This document shows positions 8,801-19,800 of a DNA stretch of 64,000 bases, in pieces; the stretch's first letter is position 1, and each line of letters starts with the position of its first letter. The DNA is from Corynebacterium kroppenstedtii DSM 44385. GTDB lineage: Bacteria; Actinomycetota; Actinomycetes; Mycobacteriales; Mycobacteriaceae. The DNA is taken from contig NC_012704.1 of NCBI RefSeq assembly GCF_000023145.1, forward strand, positions 2,108,001-2,172,000. Reading direction: 5' to 3'. A program made the position numbers and the translations under genes. The notes under the pieces were generated by a model, which was given only the letters and a program-made list of their open reading frames with translations, made no database searches and was not told where the DNA came from.

Positions 8801-9859
8801 TTACTTATTGGAGTCATCCTTGGAATCGGACTTGTTCTCCGAGACCTTCTTCAGCTCCGGCTTGATTTCCTTCAACGCCCACTCGCGGGACAGGGAGGAC
8901 GGAACATACAGCGCGGAGGACACAGCCTTATTGTCCTCAACCGTGGCACCGCTCTTGACCTGCTTCAGGTCGTCGTAGCCCGAAACAGCGCGCACCGCGT
9001 CCATCCCGTCGGCAGCGAACAGAACCATGAAGTCCGCAGTCAACTTGTCAATGTTCTCCGGGGAAATCATGGCGCGGCCCTGCTGAGTCGGGATCGAACC
9101 GTCCGTGTACCCGGCCGGCAGCTTCATTCCCAGGTCACTGAAGAACTGGTTGGCTGGGTTGGCCTCGTCGGTAATCACACCGAAGTTCCCATTGCGGTGC
9201 TGAACCACCAGGGCCGACTTACCTTCCAGACCCTTCAAGTCCTTCTTCGCGTTCTCGAAGGCCTCGGTGTCCTTCTTCTCGACGTCCTTGACCTTGTCCT
9301 CATCCTGGTAGATCTTGCCCAGGGCCTCCAGCTGCGGCTTCCAACCGATCAGTTGCGGATCCTGGCCCATACCCGGAAGAGTGGGGGCAACTTCCTTGAG
9401 CTTGTTGTAGGCGTCCTCGTTGATGCGGTAGAAATCGCCGACAATGAAATCGGGCTTCTCGGCGGCAATCTTCTCTACCGGCAGCTCGCGGGGATCGGCG
9501 TCGATCTTCTTGACGTCCTTGAGCTTATCGTTCTTCCACTTAGCGTTCTGAGCATCATCCGGGCTCTGAACAACAACGTCGGGGGTAATGCCCAGGGCGA
9601 GGAGGTTATCAACCGAGGTACCCATCGCGACAACCTTCTTCGGCTTCACCGGGTAGGTGTCTTCACCCCAGGCGTGCTTAATCGTGACTTCCTTGGCATC
9701 CGACGAATCCTTTGCACCCTCGGACGCGCTCTGGCTGGTTGAATCTGCGGCAGTGGAATCGCTGGAACTATCGTCATCATTCGAGCACGCACCCAGAACC
9801 AACGAACCGGCTAACGTCAGAGCGATCAAGGGCATAGGGCGAACAAGTGAACGCTTCAC
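8801..9859 (-). CDS. iron-siderophore ABC transporter substrate-binding lipoprotein
   Basis: A 352-residue FecB/FepB-type binding protein. The signal peptide ends in the lipobox LGAC with Cys25 as lipid anchor. A Ser/Asp-rich linker and two lobes joined by a helix follow, as in class III binding proteins (KKVVAMGTSVDNLLALGITPDVV; FIVGDFYRINEDAYNKL; SALVVQHRNGNFGVITDE). It should capture the ferric siderophore outside the membrane. No permease or ATPase for import is present in the window, so it must work with a transporter encoded elsewhere. The start is GTG at 9859, after TTGGAG. It diverges from the isochorismatase gene across a DtxR-like box, which points to iron repression. Confidence 0.9.
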   Translation of the reverse strand: MKRSLVRPMPLIALTLAGSLVLGACSNDDDSSSDSTAADSTSQSASEGAKDSSDAKEVTIKHAWGEDTYPVKPKKVVAMGTSVDNLLALGITPDVVVQSPDDAQNAKWKNDKLKDVKKIDADPRELPVEKIAAEKPDFIVGDFYRINEDAYNKLKEVAPTLPGMGQDPQLIGWKPQLEALGKIYQDEDKVKDVEKKDTEAFENAKKDLKGLEGKSALVVQHRNGNFGVITDEANPANQFFSDLGMKLPAGYTDGSIPTQQGRAMISPENIDKLTADFMVLFAADGMDAVRAVSGYDDLKQVKSGATVEDNKAVSSALYVPSSLSREWALKEIKPELKKVSENKSDSKDDSNK

Positions 9860-9974
9860 GGAAACTCCAATACAAAAGTATGAACAATGCAGGCCACAGG
9901 TCTATGGCAGAGGCTGACTGTCATCTGGTCGGGGGGCAAGATGACCACCAACCCGCGACGCATCTACCATTCAG

Positions 9975-9993
9975 TATGGCTAGCCTAATTTAC
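9975..9993. promoter_or_regulatory. DtxR-like iron box between binding lipoprotein and isochorismatase genes
   Basis: TATGGCTAGCCTAATTTAC matches the DtxR consensus TTAGGTTAGCCTAACCTAA at 13 of 19 positions, including the core TAGCCTAA. It lies between the divergent starts at 9859 and 10077, so bound DtxR with iron could shut off both genes. Confidence 0.6.
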
Positions 9994-10076
9994 TGACACG
10001 ATAGCGTGCGGAACTTCCCTAGACAACACTTATGAGGGAACGTCCCCCACAATTCACCCCCAAGGAGAACTTACTA

Positions 10077-10706
10077 GTGGCAATCCCACCCATCGCGCCG
10101 TACACCATCCCCGCTCTCACGACAACGCCCACTGTCAGCTGGGCACTTCACGCCGATCGTGCGGCCCTTCTGGTCCATGACATGCAGAACTACTTCATCT
10201 CCGCATACACCCCCGACGACGAACCAGCGTCGACAATGGTGGCCAACATTCGGGAACTCATCGCTCTTGCCGACGAGGTGGGCGTCCCCGTGTTCTACAC
10301 GGCCCAGCCACCGGAGCAAAAGGAGTACCGACGAGGGCTGCTCCGCGAATTGTGGGGGCAAGGTATTCAGACCGACGCGGAGGCGGACATTATCCCGGAG
10401 TTGACGCCGCGGAAGCACCACCATGTGATTACGAAATGGAGGTACTCGGCGTTCGCCCGAACAGACCTTCGCGAATCGTTGGCATTTGCGAAGCGCGACC
10501 AACTGATTATTACCGGTGTGTACGGCCATATGGGGTGCGGGGTGAGCGCGGTCGACGCGTTTATGAACGACATCCAGCCGTTCCTTGTGCGCGATGCCAT
10601 TGCCGACTTCACCCGTGACGACCACGCCGCGACCATTAATTGGGTTGCCCGGCGGTGCGGGCGGGTGGTTGATGCTGAGGAGGTGTTGGGGGTGCTGGGG
10701 AGCTAG
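10077..10706 (+). CDS. entB: isochorismatase (2,3-dihydroxybenzoate pathway)
   Basis: A 209-residue protein matching the N-terminal domain of EntB/DhbB: LLVHDMQNYFISAY near the start, a central TKWRYSAFARTDL, and ITGVYGHMGCGVSAVDAF. The enzyme hydrolyses isochorismate to 2,3-dihydro-2,3-dihydroxybenzoate and pyruvate. Classical EntB carries an aryl carrier domain at its C-terminus; here the protein stops before it and the carrier is a separate gene at 21503. The start is GTG at 10077, with AAGGAG seven bases before it; an upstream ATG at 10032 has no such site. It is monocistronic and convergent with the lipase gene. Confidence 0.9.
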   Translation: MAIPPIAPYTIPALTTTPTVSWALHADRAALLVHDMQNYFISAYTPDDEPASTMVANIRELIALADEVGVPVFYTAQPPEQKEYRRGLLRELWGQGIQTDAEADIIPELTPRKHHHVITKWRYSAFARTDLRESLAFAKRDQLIITGVYGHMGCGVSAVDAFMNDIQPFLVRDAIADFTRDDHAATINWVARRCGRVVDAEEVLGVLGS

Positions 10707-10783
10707 AGAGCGCTTGAGTCAAGCACCCCCCTCTTTGGCTTCCGCAATCAAGATGTGAGGGGAGCGGCTTGCCCTATCAGTCG

Positions 10784-11752
10784 TTACATTTGTGGTGCTT
10801 CGGTGAGCGGAGGAACCAAGCTATCGACAGTAGGCAAGCCCTCTGGAGCAGGAATAGAACACTCCATTTTCAGAGGGCCTCCCTCAAGAGCGGAAGCGAC
10901 CAGGCTCTGAACCGAGGGCAGCAGCGTCATTCCCAGGTGGGGTACAACGTCATTGGGACACAAGTCTTGGGTGATGACGTTCTGATAATCACCAGGTCCA
11001 TCCATGAGGTTGATCTGGTACGGCGCTGCATCATATTCCTGCCGCGTTGTGATGTTGACATAGCGGATACCCGGCAAAGCCTCAGTTGGCGTATTCAAGC
11101 GGGTAACTTCTTCCCCACCCTCAGCCATTTCGAGGCAAGCGTCGGTGGGGTTCTTTTTAAACCCAGGTGGTACTAGCACATCTGCACTAGCTGGCGGACA
11201 TTGCTCCTTTTCCAAAGCCTGCGTCTGATACGGCGATCCCTTTATCAATCCGGACAAGGACACGACAGTGCGCACGTCTTTTGCACCGTCAAAGTCCTTC
11301 AGCCAATACCGGGTGACGAGGCCACCCTGCGAGTAGGTGACTACGTCGACCTTGTCTGAACCGGTCTCTTTCTTCACCTTTTCGATAAATTCGGGAATTC
11401 GTGCTGAATTTCCCTTCACCGTGACATAGGGGCTCGTTTCGGAACGAGTTGGCTCCCACACCATGAAGGGATGGACATCAAATCCTCGTTTGCTCATCAT
11501 CGAGGCAAACAGGTCAGCAGTCGGCCGGAGTTCATTCGATCCCGAAATATAGACGACCGGTAGTTTTTCTTTGGGGTTGTTATCCTGCGGAGCCTGCACT
11601 GGAGCATCTGACACTACTGAAGGTTGAGCATCACCGGCAAAGGCTTGGCCCCCGAGCGGAGAAAGAAGTGTGGCCACGGTAACGCCACAAGCTAAGGCCA
11701 CGCGGGCAGATAAACGGGAACCCTTTTTCTGAGAAATATCTGAGAGAAGCAT
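10784..11752 (-). CDS. secreted alpha/beta-hydrolase lipase/esterase
   Basis: A 322-residue protein with a signal peptide (hydrophobic 17-38, then AFA) and a class 2 lipase fold. The nucleophile elbow is TYSQGG with Ser141, and a late VVPHLG is a good candidate for the catalytic His. Such enzymes hydrolyse acylglycerols or esters outside the cell, useful to lipid-dependent skin corynebacteria; the actual substrate is not visible. Start ATG 11752 is preferred over the in-frame TTG at 11758 because AAGG lies nine bases before the ATG. That ribosome site is half of a 17-bp palindrome. The gene interrupts the siderophore island without an obvious role in it. Confidence 0.8.
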   Translation of the reverse strand: MLLSDISQKKGSRLSARVALACGVTVATLLSPLGGQAFAGDAQPSVVSDAPVQAPQDNNPKEKLPVVYISGSNELRPTADLFASMMSKRGFDVHPFMVWEPTRSETSPYVTVKGNSARIPEFIEKVKKETGSDKVDVVTYSQGGLVTRYWLKDFDGAKDVRTVVSLSGLIKGSPYQTQALEKEQCPPASADVLVPPGFKKNPTDACLEMAEGGEEVTRLNTPTEALPGIRYVNITTRQEYDAAPYQINLMDGPGDYQNVITQDLCPNDVVPHLGMTLLPSVQSLVASALEGGPLKMECSIPAPEGLPTVDSLVPPLTEAPQM

Positions 11753-11759
11753 AGACAAA

Positions 11760-11776
11760 CCTTAATATAATTAAGG
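11760..11776. promoter_or_regulatory. perfect palindrome overlapping the lipase ribosome binding site
   Basis: CCTTAATATAATTAAGG is a perfect inverted repeat (7-bp arms, 3-base centre) that contains the AAGG of the lipase start. It could be an operator or an RNA hairpin that hides the ribosome site. It does not fit the DtxR consensus well. Confidence 0.5.
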
Positions 11777-11983
11777 TAGCCACAGGTTTACGATATGTAT
11801 AAATTCTATTTAACTACCCAAATTAATGGGGTGGGTGGGTTCGGCGTCACCAAAATAGATAAGCGGTTTAGGGGTCGCATGCTCTACCCGTTACTGAAGC
11901 ATCGTCTCAATCGCGGAATCCCCTCTTGAACACCCCATCCGAAGGCAATTCCCCAGGTGAAATAGGGTGACACCAGGGTAGTG

Positions 11984-13732
11984 TCATTGGTCTTTCTTGC
12001 TCACCTTGCCGACTCCCGTCAATGGAAATTCATCAACGAATTCCACGACATCAGGCACGGCAAAACGCGATAATCCTGACTCGCGGACGAACTTCTTGAT
12101 CTGCGTAGCCGTCGGTGGTTGGTGGGACGCTTCTGCCGATTGGGAATCCTGTCCGCTCTGGTCTTTCGGTGCATCCGCGCCAGAAGACTTGTAATCATCG
12201 CGGAGGATAATGAGCGTACGGATCTTCTCGCCCATCACATCGTCGGGAATACCCACCACTGATACGTCGTGAATAGCGGGGTGCTTCAGTAAGCAATTCT
12301 CCACCGCCTCGGGAGCAATCTTCTCCCCGCCACGATTGATCTGGTCTTTAGCGCGGCCGGTCACCGTGATCGCACCGTCGGCAGAGACCGTAACAATATC
12401 GCCCGTGATGTAGAACCCGTCGTCGGTGAATGATGACGCGTTCGCCGTTGGATTCCGGTGATACCGGCGGATAGTGTACGGGCCGCGAGTATGCAGGTGG
12501 CCGGGCGTGCCGCGATCGACCGGAGTGCCGTGGTCGTCGACGACCCGAACCTCGTCGGCCGGGCTCATAGGAACGCCCTGGGTATTCACGATCTCATCAA
12601 TGTTGCCACCCAGCTCGGTGTAATTCACGAGGCCCTCGGCCATGCCGAAGACCTGCTGGAGGTTGATGCCCAGTTCGGGGGCGACGCGCTCCGCGGCGGA
12701 GGCGCTGAGCTTCGCGCCGCCAACCCACACCGTTTTCATGGTCTCCATTGTGGGGTCGGTGGTCTGGGCCTCGTCGCGACTGTTGAGCAGGCTAATCAGC
12801 AGCGGCGGGACCAGTGCCATGTGCGTGCCGCGGTGCGCGTGAATGTAGCGGCGGATGGTCGTGGGCGACGGATCGGGAACGTAGACCACGGTGGCGCCAA
12901 TGTGGAGGGCCCCCAAGATGCCGGGCGAACTCATCGTGAAATTGTGCGACGCCGGCATGACCACGAGCAACACATCGCCGCGCTGCATATCGCACACCTC
13001 GTCGGAGCGACGCACCGAATACAGGTAGTCATCGTGGCTGCGTGGGATCAGCTTCGGTGTGCCCGTCGTTCCCCCGGAGAGTTGGAGGAAGGCGAGGGCT
13101 TGCGGGTCGGTTTCGGGTACGGGCCAGGGGGTGGGGTCTGCGTCGGCGTCTGAGTTGGCGTTGACTTCGGTACCATTGACGACGGGGGTGCCCCACGGGT
13201 CGTCGGCGCGAGGATCGATCTGAATAGTGGTGAGCTCTGGGCACTCCTCGTGAAGGCCTTTCTCTACCCGCTTGGCGTGTTTATCGCGCGGAGTTGCGGC
13301 GATCCGGAGTCCAGTAGGAGCTGTCCGAGCGAAATGGGCGACGTCGTTGGCACCGTGGGCGGGGAGGGCGAAGACGGGAACGGCACCGATGCTCCACACT
13401 CCGAAAATCGCTTCCATGTGGACAGCGGCGTTCGGCAGTTGGACGATGACAGCATCGCCCTTTCCGATGCCAAGGTTGCGCAACAGGTTGGCTACCTTGT
13501 GGGCCGAGTGGCGGACATCGCTCCAGGTCAGTGAGCGGTAGCGGTCCACCGCGACGGGTGCATCGCCGTAGAGGTCCCGGGCGCGCTCAAATAGCGCCCA
13601 GTGCGTGTCGCCGGTGTAGATCCCCAAGTCCCGGTAGCGCTGCACGTCCTCACACCGGCACCCGTTGGCCGCACCCCCCTCACGCTGAGCGTATTCCTTC
13701 GCATTCGGCGATGGAATTGTTGCTTGTGTCAT
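11984..13732 (-). CDS. entE: 2,3-dihydroxybenzoate-AMP ligase, EntE/DhbE-like
   Basis: A 582-residue stand-alone adenylating enzyme. Core motifs are LSGGTTGTPKLIPRSHDDY (ATP loop), the aryl-acid-type MPASHNFTMSSPGILGAL, FGMAEGLVNYT, and the hinge GRAKDQINRGGEKIAPEAVE. This set is characteristic of EntE/DhbE/MbtA enzymes that adenylate 2,3-dihydroxybenzoate or salicylate and transfer it to an aryl carrier protein. With the isochorismatase and EntA-like dehydrogenase nearby, dihydroxybenzoate is the likely substrate. A hydrophilic insert sits in the C-terminal subdomain (about 530-550). ATG 13732 is preferred to ATG 13741 because AAGGA is eight bases upstream of it. It follows the NRPS gene by 85 bases, probably in one transcript. 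Confidence 0.92.
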   Translation of the reverse strand: MTQATIPSPNAKEYAQREGGAANGCRCEDVQRYRDLGIYTGDTHWALFERARDLYGDAPVAVDRYRSLTWSDVRHSAHKVANLLRNLGIGKGDAVIVQLPNAAVHMEAIFGVWSIGAVPVFALPAHGANDVAHFARTAPTGLRIAATPRDKHAKRVEKGLHEECPELTTIQIDPRADDPWGTPVVNGTEVNANSDADADPTPWPVPETDPQALAFLQLSGGTTGTPKLIPRSHDDYLYSVRRSDEVCDMQRGDVLLVVMPASHNFTMSSPGILGALHIGATVVYVPDPSPTTIRRYIHAHRGTHMALVPPLLISLLNSRDEAQTTDPTMETMKTVWVGGAKLSASAAERVAPELGINLQQVFGMAEGLVNYTELGGNIDEIVNTQGVPMSPADEVRVVDDHGTPVDRGTPGHLHTRGPYTIRRYHRNPTANASSFTDDGFYITGDIVTVSADGAITVTGRAKDQINRGGEKIAPEAVENCLLKHPAIHDVSVVGIPDDVMGEKIRTLIILRDDYKSSGADAPKDQSGQDSQSAEASHQPPTATQIKKFVRESGLSRFAVPDVVEFVDEFPLTGVGKVSKKDQ

Positions 13733-13817
13733 AACCCTCATCCTTCGTGCTGCGTTGTTGCTTGGTGTGTTGTTGTGTGGTGTTCGTACTGGTGTGGTGT
13801 GGTCCTGCCGTTCACGG

Positions 13818-16800
13818 TTATTCCAGTTCCTCCCCGATGGCGGGAGCACTCTGCTGCCACCCCACCAAGGAAGCCAGCCCGCCATGATCGAGGGGCAACG
13901 AGTACGTACGTAACTCCACCCCGGTGTTTTCCCAGGCCTCTGCCGGATTCCACTGGGCTTGCTGGTTAGGCCTCGGCCGCTCAACTACTCCCGACGTGTT
14001 ACGCACAATCGGCGCCTTCTCCGCGGTGATAAGAACAACTTTCTTCACGACGCCATGCACAGGGGTGTCGCTGACGTCCCCCATCCATCGCGCGCAGGCA
14101 CAGACTGAGCACTCTGACCGCTCGCGGAGGGTGTCGTCGGCACGCAGGTCGTGAGCACTGAAACCCGTGATATCGGAGAGAAGGTCCACGTTGAGATCGT
14201 CTGGGATCGGAGGCGGAGTCAGCCCGGCGCGAGCTGGATAGGCGTCCAGGACAACCAGGAGATCAACGATGGGGCTGGTGGCGATGTCGCGTTGGTGGTG
14301 TAAGCGTGTGCTGACGGCATGGGCGATCGTCGCCCCGAAGGAAAAGCCGACGAAGGTGTACGGCCCCTCCGGCTGGTAATCGCGGATGGCGGACGCGTAG
14401 AGATCGACTGCCTTGTTCCAGCTGAGCGGATCAGAGATGTTCGCCGGGAATTGAATGCCGATGATGGGGCGGTCAGTGGTGAGGTATTCGGCGAGGCCCT
14501 GGTAGGAGAACACCGAACCGTCAATCGCGTGGAAGCAGAAGAGGGGACGGCCTTCGCCTTCTTTGAGCGTGACCATCCACGGAGGACGGGGACTATTGCC
14601 GTGTGTGTCCGTGGGGCTGGTCGGCTGGGACTGAGTGGGCTGGGGTGCCGGTGGCTGAGGTGTTGGGGTCTGGGGTGAATCGCCCTCGATCGCGCGGACA
14701 ATGCCCCGGGGAGAACCAGCCTCGACGATCGTCTGAATATCCAGCTTGTGGCCACGTTTCCGGAGCTTGCCCATGAGTCGAACAGCCATGAGCGAGTGAA
14801 CTCCCAAATCCTCAAAGGCAACATCGGGGTCCACCTCCGGGCGGTTGAGCAAACCGGCGATGTCTTCGCAGATATCGCGCAGCAACTGGCTGTCCTGATC
14901 GGGGCGTTCATTTTCCGCGTTGGGCTGGTTCGACGTGGTGGGTTCCGACGTTGGAAGGTCCGACGTAGGCTGGTCCTCACGGTCTTGCGCGGAGTGATCG
15001 TCCGCGTTCTGCTCTGGCCGGCGTCGGATGTTGTCAAGCACCGGGGCAATCTCGTCACGGACCGCACGCAACGAGTCGGGAGAGTCGACGTCGGCAATAG
15101 AGGCACACCGTGACAAAGTGGCACGTAGAGCGTCGGCAAGAGTATTCGCCACGTGCTGCGGAACCACTCCAGGCTGGTAGGCCAGGGCCAGATCAAAGGG
15201 GCCTCCCGGCGGGTGGATGACCGTCAACGGGTACTGGGTTTCGCCGCGAGTGGTCAGGCCCGTGATGTGGATACTGCGAGACGCGGGGGCGCGACCGTCG
15301 GAATCAGGCAGAGGGCTGGGCTGGGTGTCTGTCTCCGAGAACTCATCGGGGAAGTTGTCGTACACCACCAATGAGTCGAAGAGCGGGCCCGACAGCGGAG
15401 CCCCACCGCCAGAATCGCCCACTCGGCGCTCGATGTCGGCCAGGGACGCGGACGTGTGGTCCGCCAGCTCGGCCTGGGCGCGCGCGTGGGAACGCAGGAT
15501 CGAGGTCAGCGAATCCCCGCGCAGGTCGACGCGCACCGGAAGCGTGTTGATGAAGAGGCCGATCGTGTTGTCGATGCCGTCGAGCTCGCTCGGCCGGCCC
15601 GAGGTGACCACACCGAAGACGGCATCGTCATGGCCGGTCAGGGCTGCGACGACACACGCCCACGCGGTCTGAATGAGCGTGTTGGGGGTGACGCCGACAG
15701 TCCGAGCGCAGCGGGAGAGATTAGATTTCTGCCGGTCAGAGAGCTGTACGATGCAATGCTCCTCGCCGGATTCGTTGTCGGTGGTCACGGAGTCGTCCGC
15801 CGGGGGATCAGGCTCGGCGGTGGGAGCGAGAGCATCCATGACTCGGCTTGCGTGGTCAAGGCCTGCCACGTGATCAATCCAAAGCTCGGTGTCAACCTTC
15901 ACTCGGGGCTGCATGTCCTCAACAAATTGGCCGTACGGGTATCGCGGGGGCAACTCGGCGATGGCAGATGCGATGGCAGGTGAGAGCGCGGACTCCCCAT
16001 CACCGTCATTTCCGCTGGCCAGAAGCTCGGCAGCGCGGTTGTACACATGCATCAACTCACGCAAAAGGATCGTCGTGGACCACCCGTCGGTAAGAATATG
16101 GTGATTCCCCAACACCAGCTGGCTGCGCCGATCGCCCAACCTCACCAGGGTCGCCGCGACCATATTCCCGCGCGTCACATCGAGCTGCCGGGAAGCCATC
16201 CGGTCCAGAACGTCGTCGATAAGCGACGATTGCACGCACGACGGGAGCCCGCGAGCATCGATTACCGACCGCTGCCACCGCGGGGTGCGTGGGATGACGT
16301 GCACCGGGCGGTCGAGTGTTTCGTAATCGAACGCCGCCTTGAGCACGTCCTGGCGGTTCATCACGGCCTCGAAGCTGGCGCGCAGGAGCGCCGAGTCCGC
16401 CGGGCCCTCGACGGCCATGGACGCGGCGATCACATAATGGTCGCGTTCGCGGGAATCCAGTGCCTGGTACAGCAGACCCTCTTGCAGCGGCGAGAGCCCG
16501 TACACGTTCTGGAGCGGGCCGAACCGGCGCTGCCAGCGCTCAATATCCGCGCTGGTCACGGGTGCTAAACAATCCGACGGCGACGCGCTCCCCTCCGCGC
16601 TCAGCCCGACAACGGCGAGATCTGTCAGAGCCTTGACGACGCCTTCCGCGAGCTGTTCCGCCTGGCCATCCGTTTCTGCATCGACTGTGATGCTGAGCGA
16701 TGGTTTATCGGGTTCATTGCCGACGGGTGCTCGGTGGTGGTCGGGTGTGTTCGTGCCCATCCCCGCGCCCGTGATCCACGCCGTGATGTGCGGGACCTCT

Positions 16801-19800
16801 GGGAAGCCGGGGCGGAGGGTGTGGTGGGTTGGAATGAGTGTGGGGTGCTGTGAGGGGCGGTCCGAGGTGGCGGAATCCGCAACGGTGGAGCCAGGTATGT
16901 GGCCTAGCTCGAGTGTGACTGCTGGAGTACTCGCTGATGTATCGGTGGAATTGGTAGTCCGGAAGTTGGCGCGTTGTTCTTTCACGCTGAGCAGGAGCGC
17001 CTCAATCTCGGCCCGCGACTCCGACGGCGAAACAGTGACATATCCCGGCGCGGCGAACCGGCCAACAACATCACACGCACCTGTGTTTCCAGAATTCACG
17101 GGCTGGGCCGCGGCGGGAACGGAAGGTTGACGTAGCGCGCGGCTCAACACCATCGCGGTGAGAGTTTCGTCGTGATCATCCGCCGGCGCTATCAGAGCAG
17201 CTGCGGTCAAAATGTCCTGGTCAGAAAGGCCAAATTTCGTTCCAAGGTTACTGAGTAGCGCCTTCGCGAGTGACGGCTCGATCATTGCGGTGGCCCGGGC
17301 ACGACTGTGCGCCCACGGGAGCGCCGAAGCGGAGTGTCCACGCCACGAGGCATAGCGATGCTGGCGACCGTCACTATGTCCGTCACCGTGACCCGACCGC
17401 TGCACGAGCGCCTCGACAATGCCGATGAGCTGCGCAAACCCGTCGGCATCCACAACCGCATTATGCACGCTCAGGCGCACACCACCGTCGACAGGTTCAA
17501 GAGCGAATGGTCGTCCCGCAGCAAGATCGACGGGCGCGCGGAAATCGTCGTCCTCGGCGGGGTTGCGTCGGATAATGAGCTGCTCAGAGCCTGGATTATC
17601 TGCGTCCCACGTCGCAATGCTACGAAGAGCCGCGACATCCTCAGCCAGCTTCGTCGCACACGCGCGGCACGCGTCGGCGTCCATGCCCGGGGCACCCGGA
17701 ATCACGACCGACATAACCGGCTGATTGTCACCAGTGAAAGCTGATCGATCCATTCCCGACGGGGCGTCCACCACACCAAAGTCCGTCAGAATATTCTGTT
17801 GTGGCTCTGGATTAATGTGGCCATCTGTGCTGGTCTCGGGGGTCTGGGAGATAGCCGACGACGCACTGGTCGGCTCACCTGACGACGAACGACGCAAGGA
17901 CGCGGCGATCTCGCCCAGGGAACGCCCGGACAAAATATCTGCCGGGCGGATCTCAACGCCTTGCTGCTGCAACCGACCGGCCACCACCAGCGCGGTAATG
18001 GAATCTCCACCCTGATTGATGAAATCCACGTCAAGGTCGGCGGGCTGCCCCATGACGTCCTGGATCACTCGAGAAACAGCAAGCTCACGCGGTGTTTCGG
18101 GAGCTCGGAGGTCCGCGTCCGAACCCTGGTGGTCCCCGCTCCCCTGGTGTTCGGGCGCGCGATCATTCAACAGAGACGACTGCTCAATGAGTTCGCGGAG
18201 TACCCGTCGGTCAATCTTTTCGGTTGACGTTCGCGGTATCTGGGGAACCGCAACAAGAGTGGACGGGACCATGTAGTCCGGAAGTATTCGCGAGAGGTGC
18301 TGACGTAACTCGGAAAGTCGCTGCCTGACGTCATCAGTATTCGGTTGGGGATCACCGGAATCGGCATTGTGCGCGGGAGTATTCCCGGCAACTCCCTCGA
18401 GAACAATTCCTGCTCGTATATTCACCGTCGCCGCACTCACATGAGCGTGGCCGGCTCCGGTTGACGCCGAGTTATCCTCTTCCGGACGAGATGCATCGCC
18501 GGCGTTACGCACAACCGCAACCGTGCCAGCTGCACGAACGCCCGGAAGGGCAGCGAGCGCGCCGTCGATTTCCTCGAGTTCTACGCGATGCCCCCGCACC
18601 TCGATCTGGTTATCCGCGCGACCGATAAACGCCACCCCACGGCCAGGCACCCACCGCACCCGGTCGCCCGTCCGATACGCGGGAACGAGCGCGTCGGCGT
18701 CGGAATCGTCGGTTGTTACGTCGGCACGAGGATGGCTGGCGGTCGCGTCGGCACGGAAAAATGCCTGGGCCGTCGCGTCCGGATTATTCCGGTACCCCTG
18801 CGCGATCTGCTCCCCCATCAACCACAATTCGCCTTCTTCGCCCGGGGGAACGACCTCGCCCGACGCGTCGCAAATTCGAATTGACATGCCGGGCACCGGC
18901 CAGCCCACCGTCACCGTGCCTGGTGTGATTCGTGCGCACAACGCGTCGACGGTCGCTTCCGACGGGCCGTACATGTTCCATCCGATGACGTGCGACGCTG
19001 CGGCCACCTGGTCCCACAGCTGCTGCGGCATGGGTTCTCCGCCGAGCAACACGGCCCTTATCTGCGACTTTTGGGCGTCGAGCAGGGGGACTCCCGAGGC
19101 GAGGAGCGCGCCGAAGAGCGAGGGGGTGGCGTCGATCATCGTGATGTTGTCACGGCGGAGGCAGCGGTGAAAAACCTCCCCATCGGCCACGGTGGATCGG
19201 TTGTAGATCACGACGTGCACGCCGGCGAAGATCCACGAGAGCTGGTCGATGGCGGCATCGAACGCGAACGATGCTGTGTGGGCGAGTGCGGCGGACGCCG
19301 GGGGCTGGGTATTCGCGACATGGTCCAGCGTCTCTGGGAATAGCTGCGCACGGTGGCCCGCGATCAAGTGTTCCAGGGCGCGCCTGCTGACGTTCACACC
19401 CTTCGGCCGTCCCGTCGTGCCGGAGGTGTAGACGATGTAGGCCAAGTCGTCGGAAGGTGCATCCTCGTCGGGTTCGTGTGGCGGGGTTTGCTCATCGTCC
19501 CCGTGCTCTACAGGCTGAACGTCATCGAGCCCCCTCACCACGACTGACGCGGCACTATCTTTCATGATGAACGAACGCCGATCCTGCGGAGCGTCGTCGT
19601 CGATGACGACAAACGGGCGATGCGCGCGCAACGAAGCCAGAACCGCAATTGCCTGGGCTGCGCTCTTCGGCATATCGATGGCAACGACGCCACCTGCGGG
19701 ACAGACCGACGCGATAGAATCCGCCAGCTGATCACACTTTTTTACCAGTTCAGAGCCGGTGTACGTGGTTTCCGTGGAACTGGTGGAAGTTTCCGAGTAC

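Noticed and set aside
10710-10723. Palindrome GCTTGAGTCAAGC between isochorismatase and lipase
   Set aside because: The central loop would be one base, so it cannot form a terminator hairpin; too short to claim as an operator.
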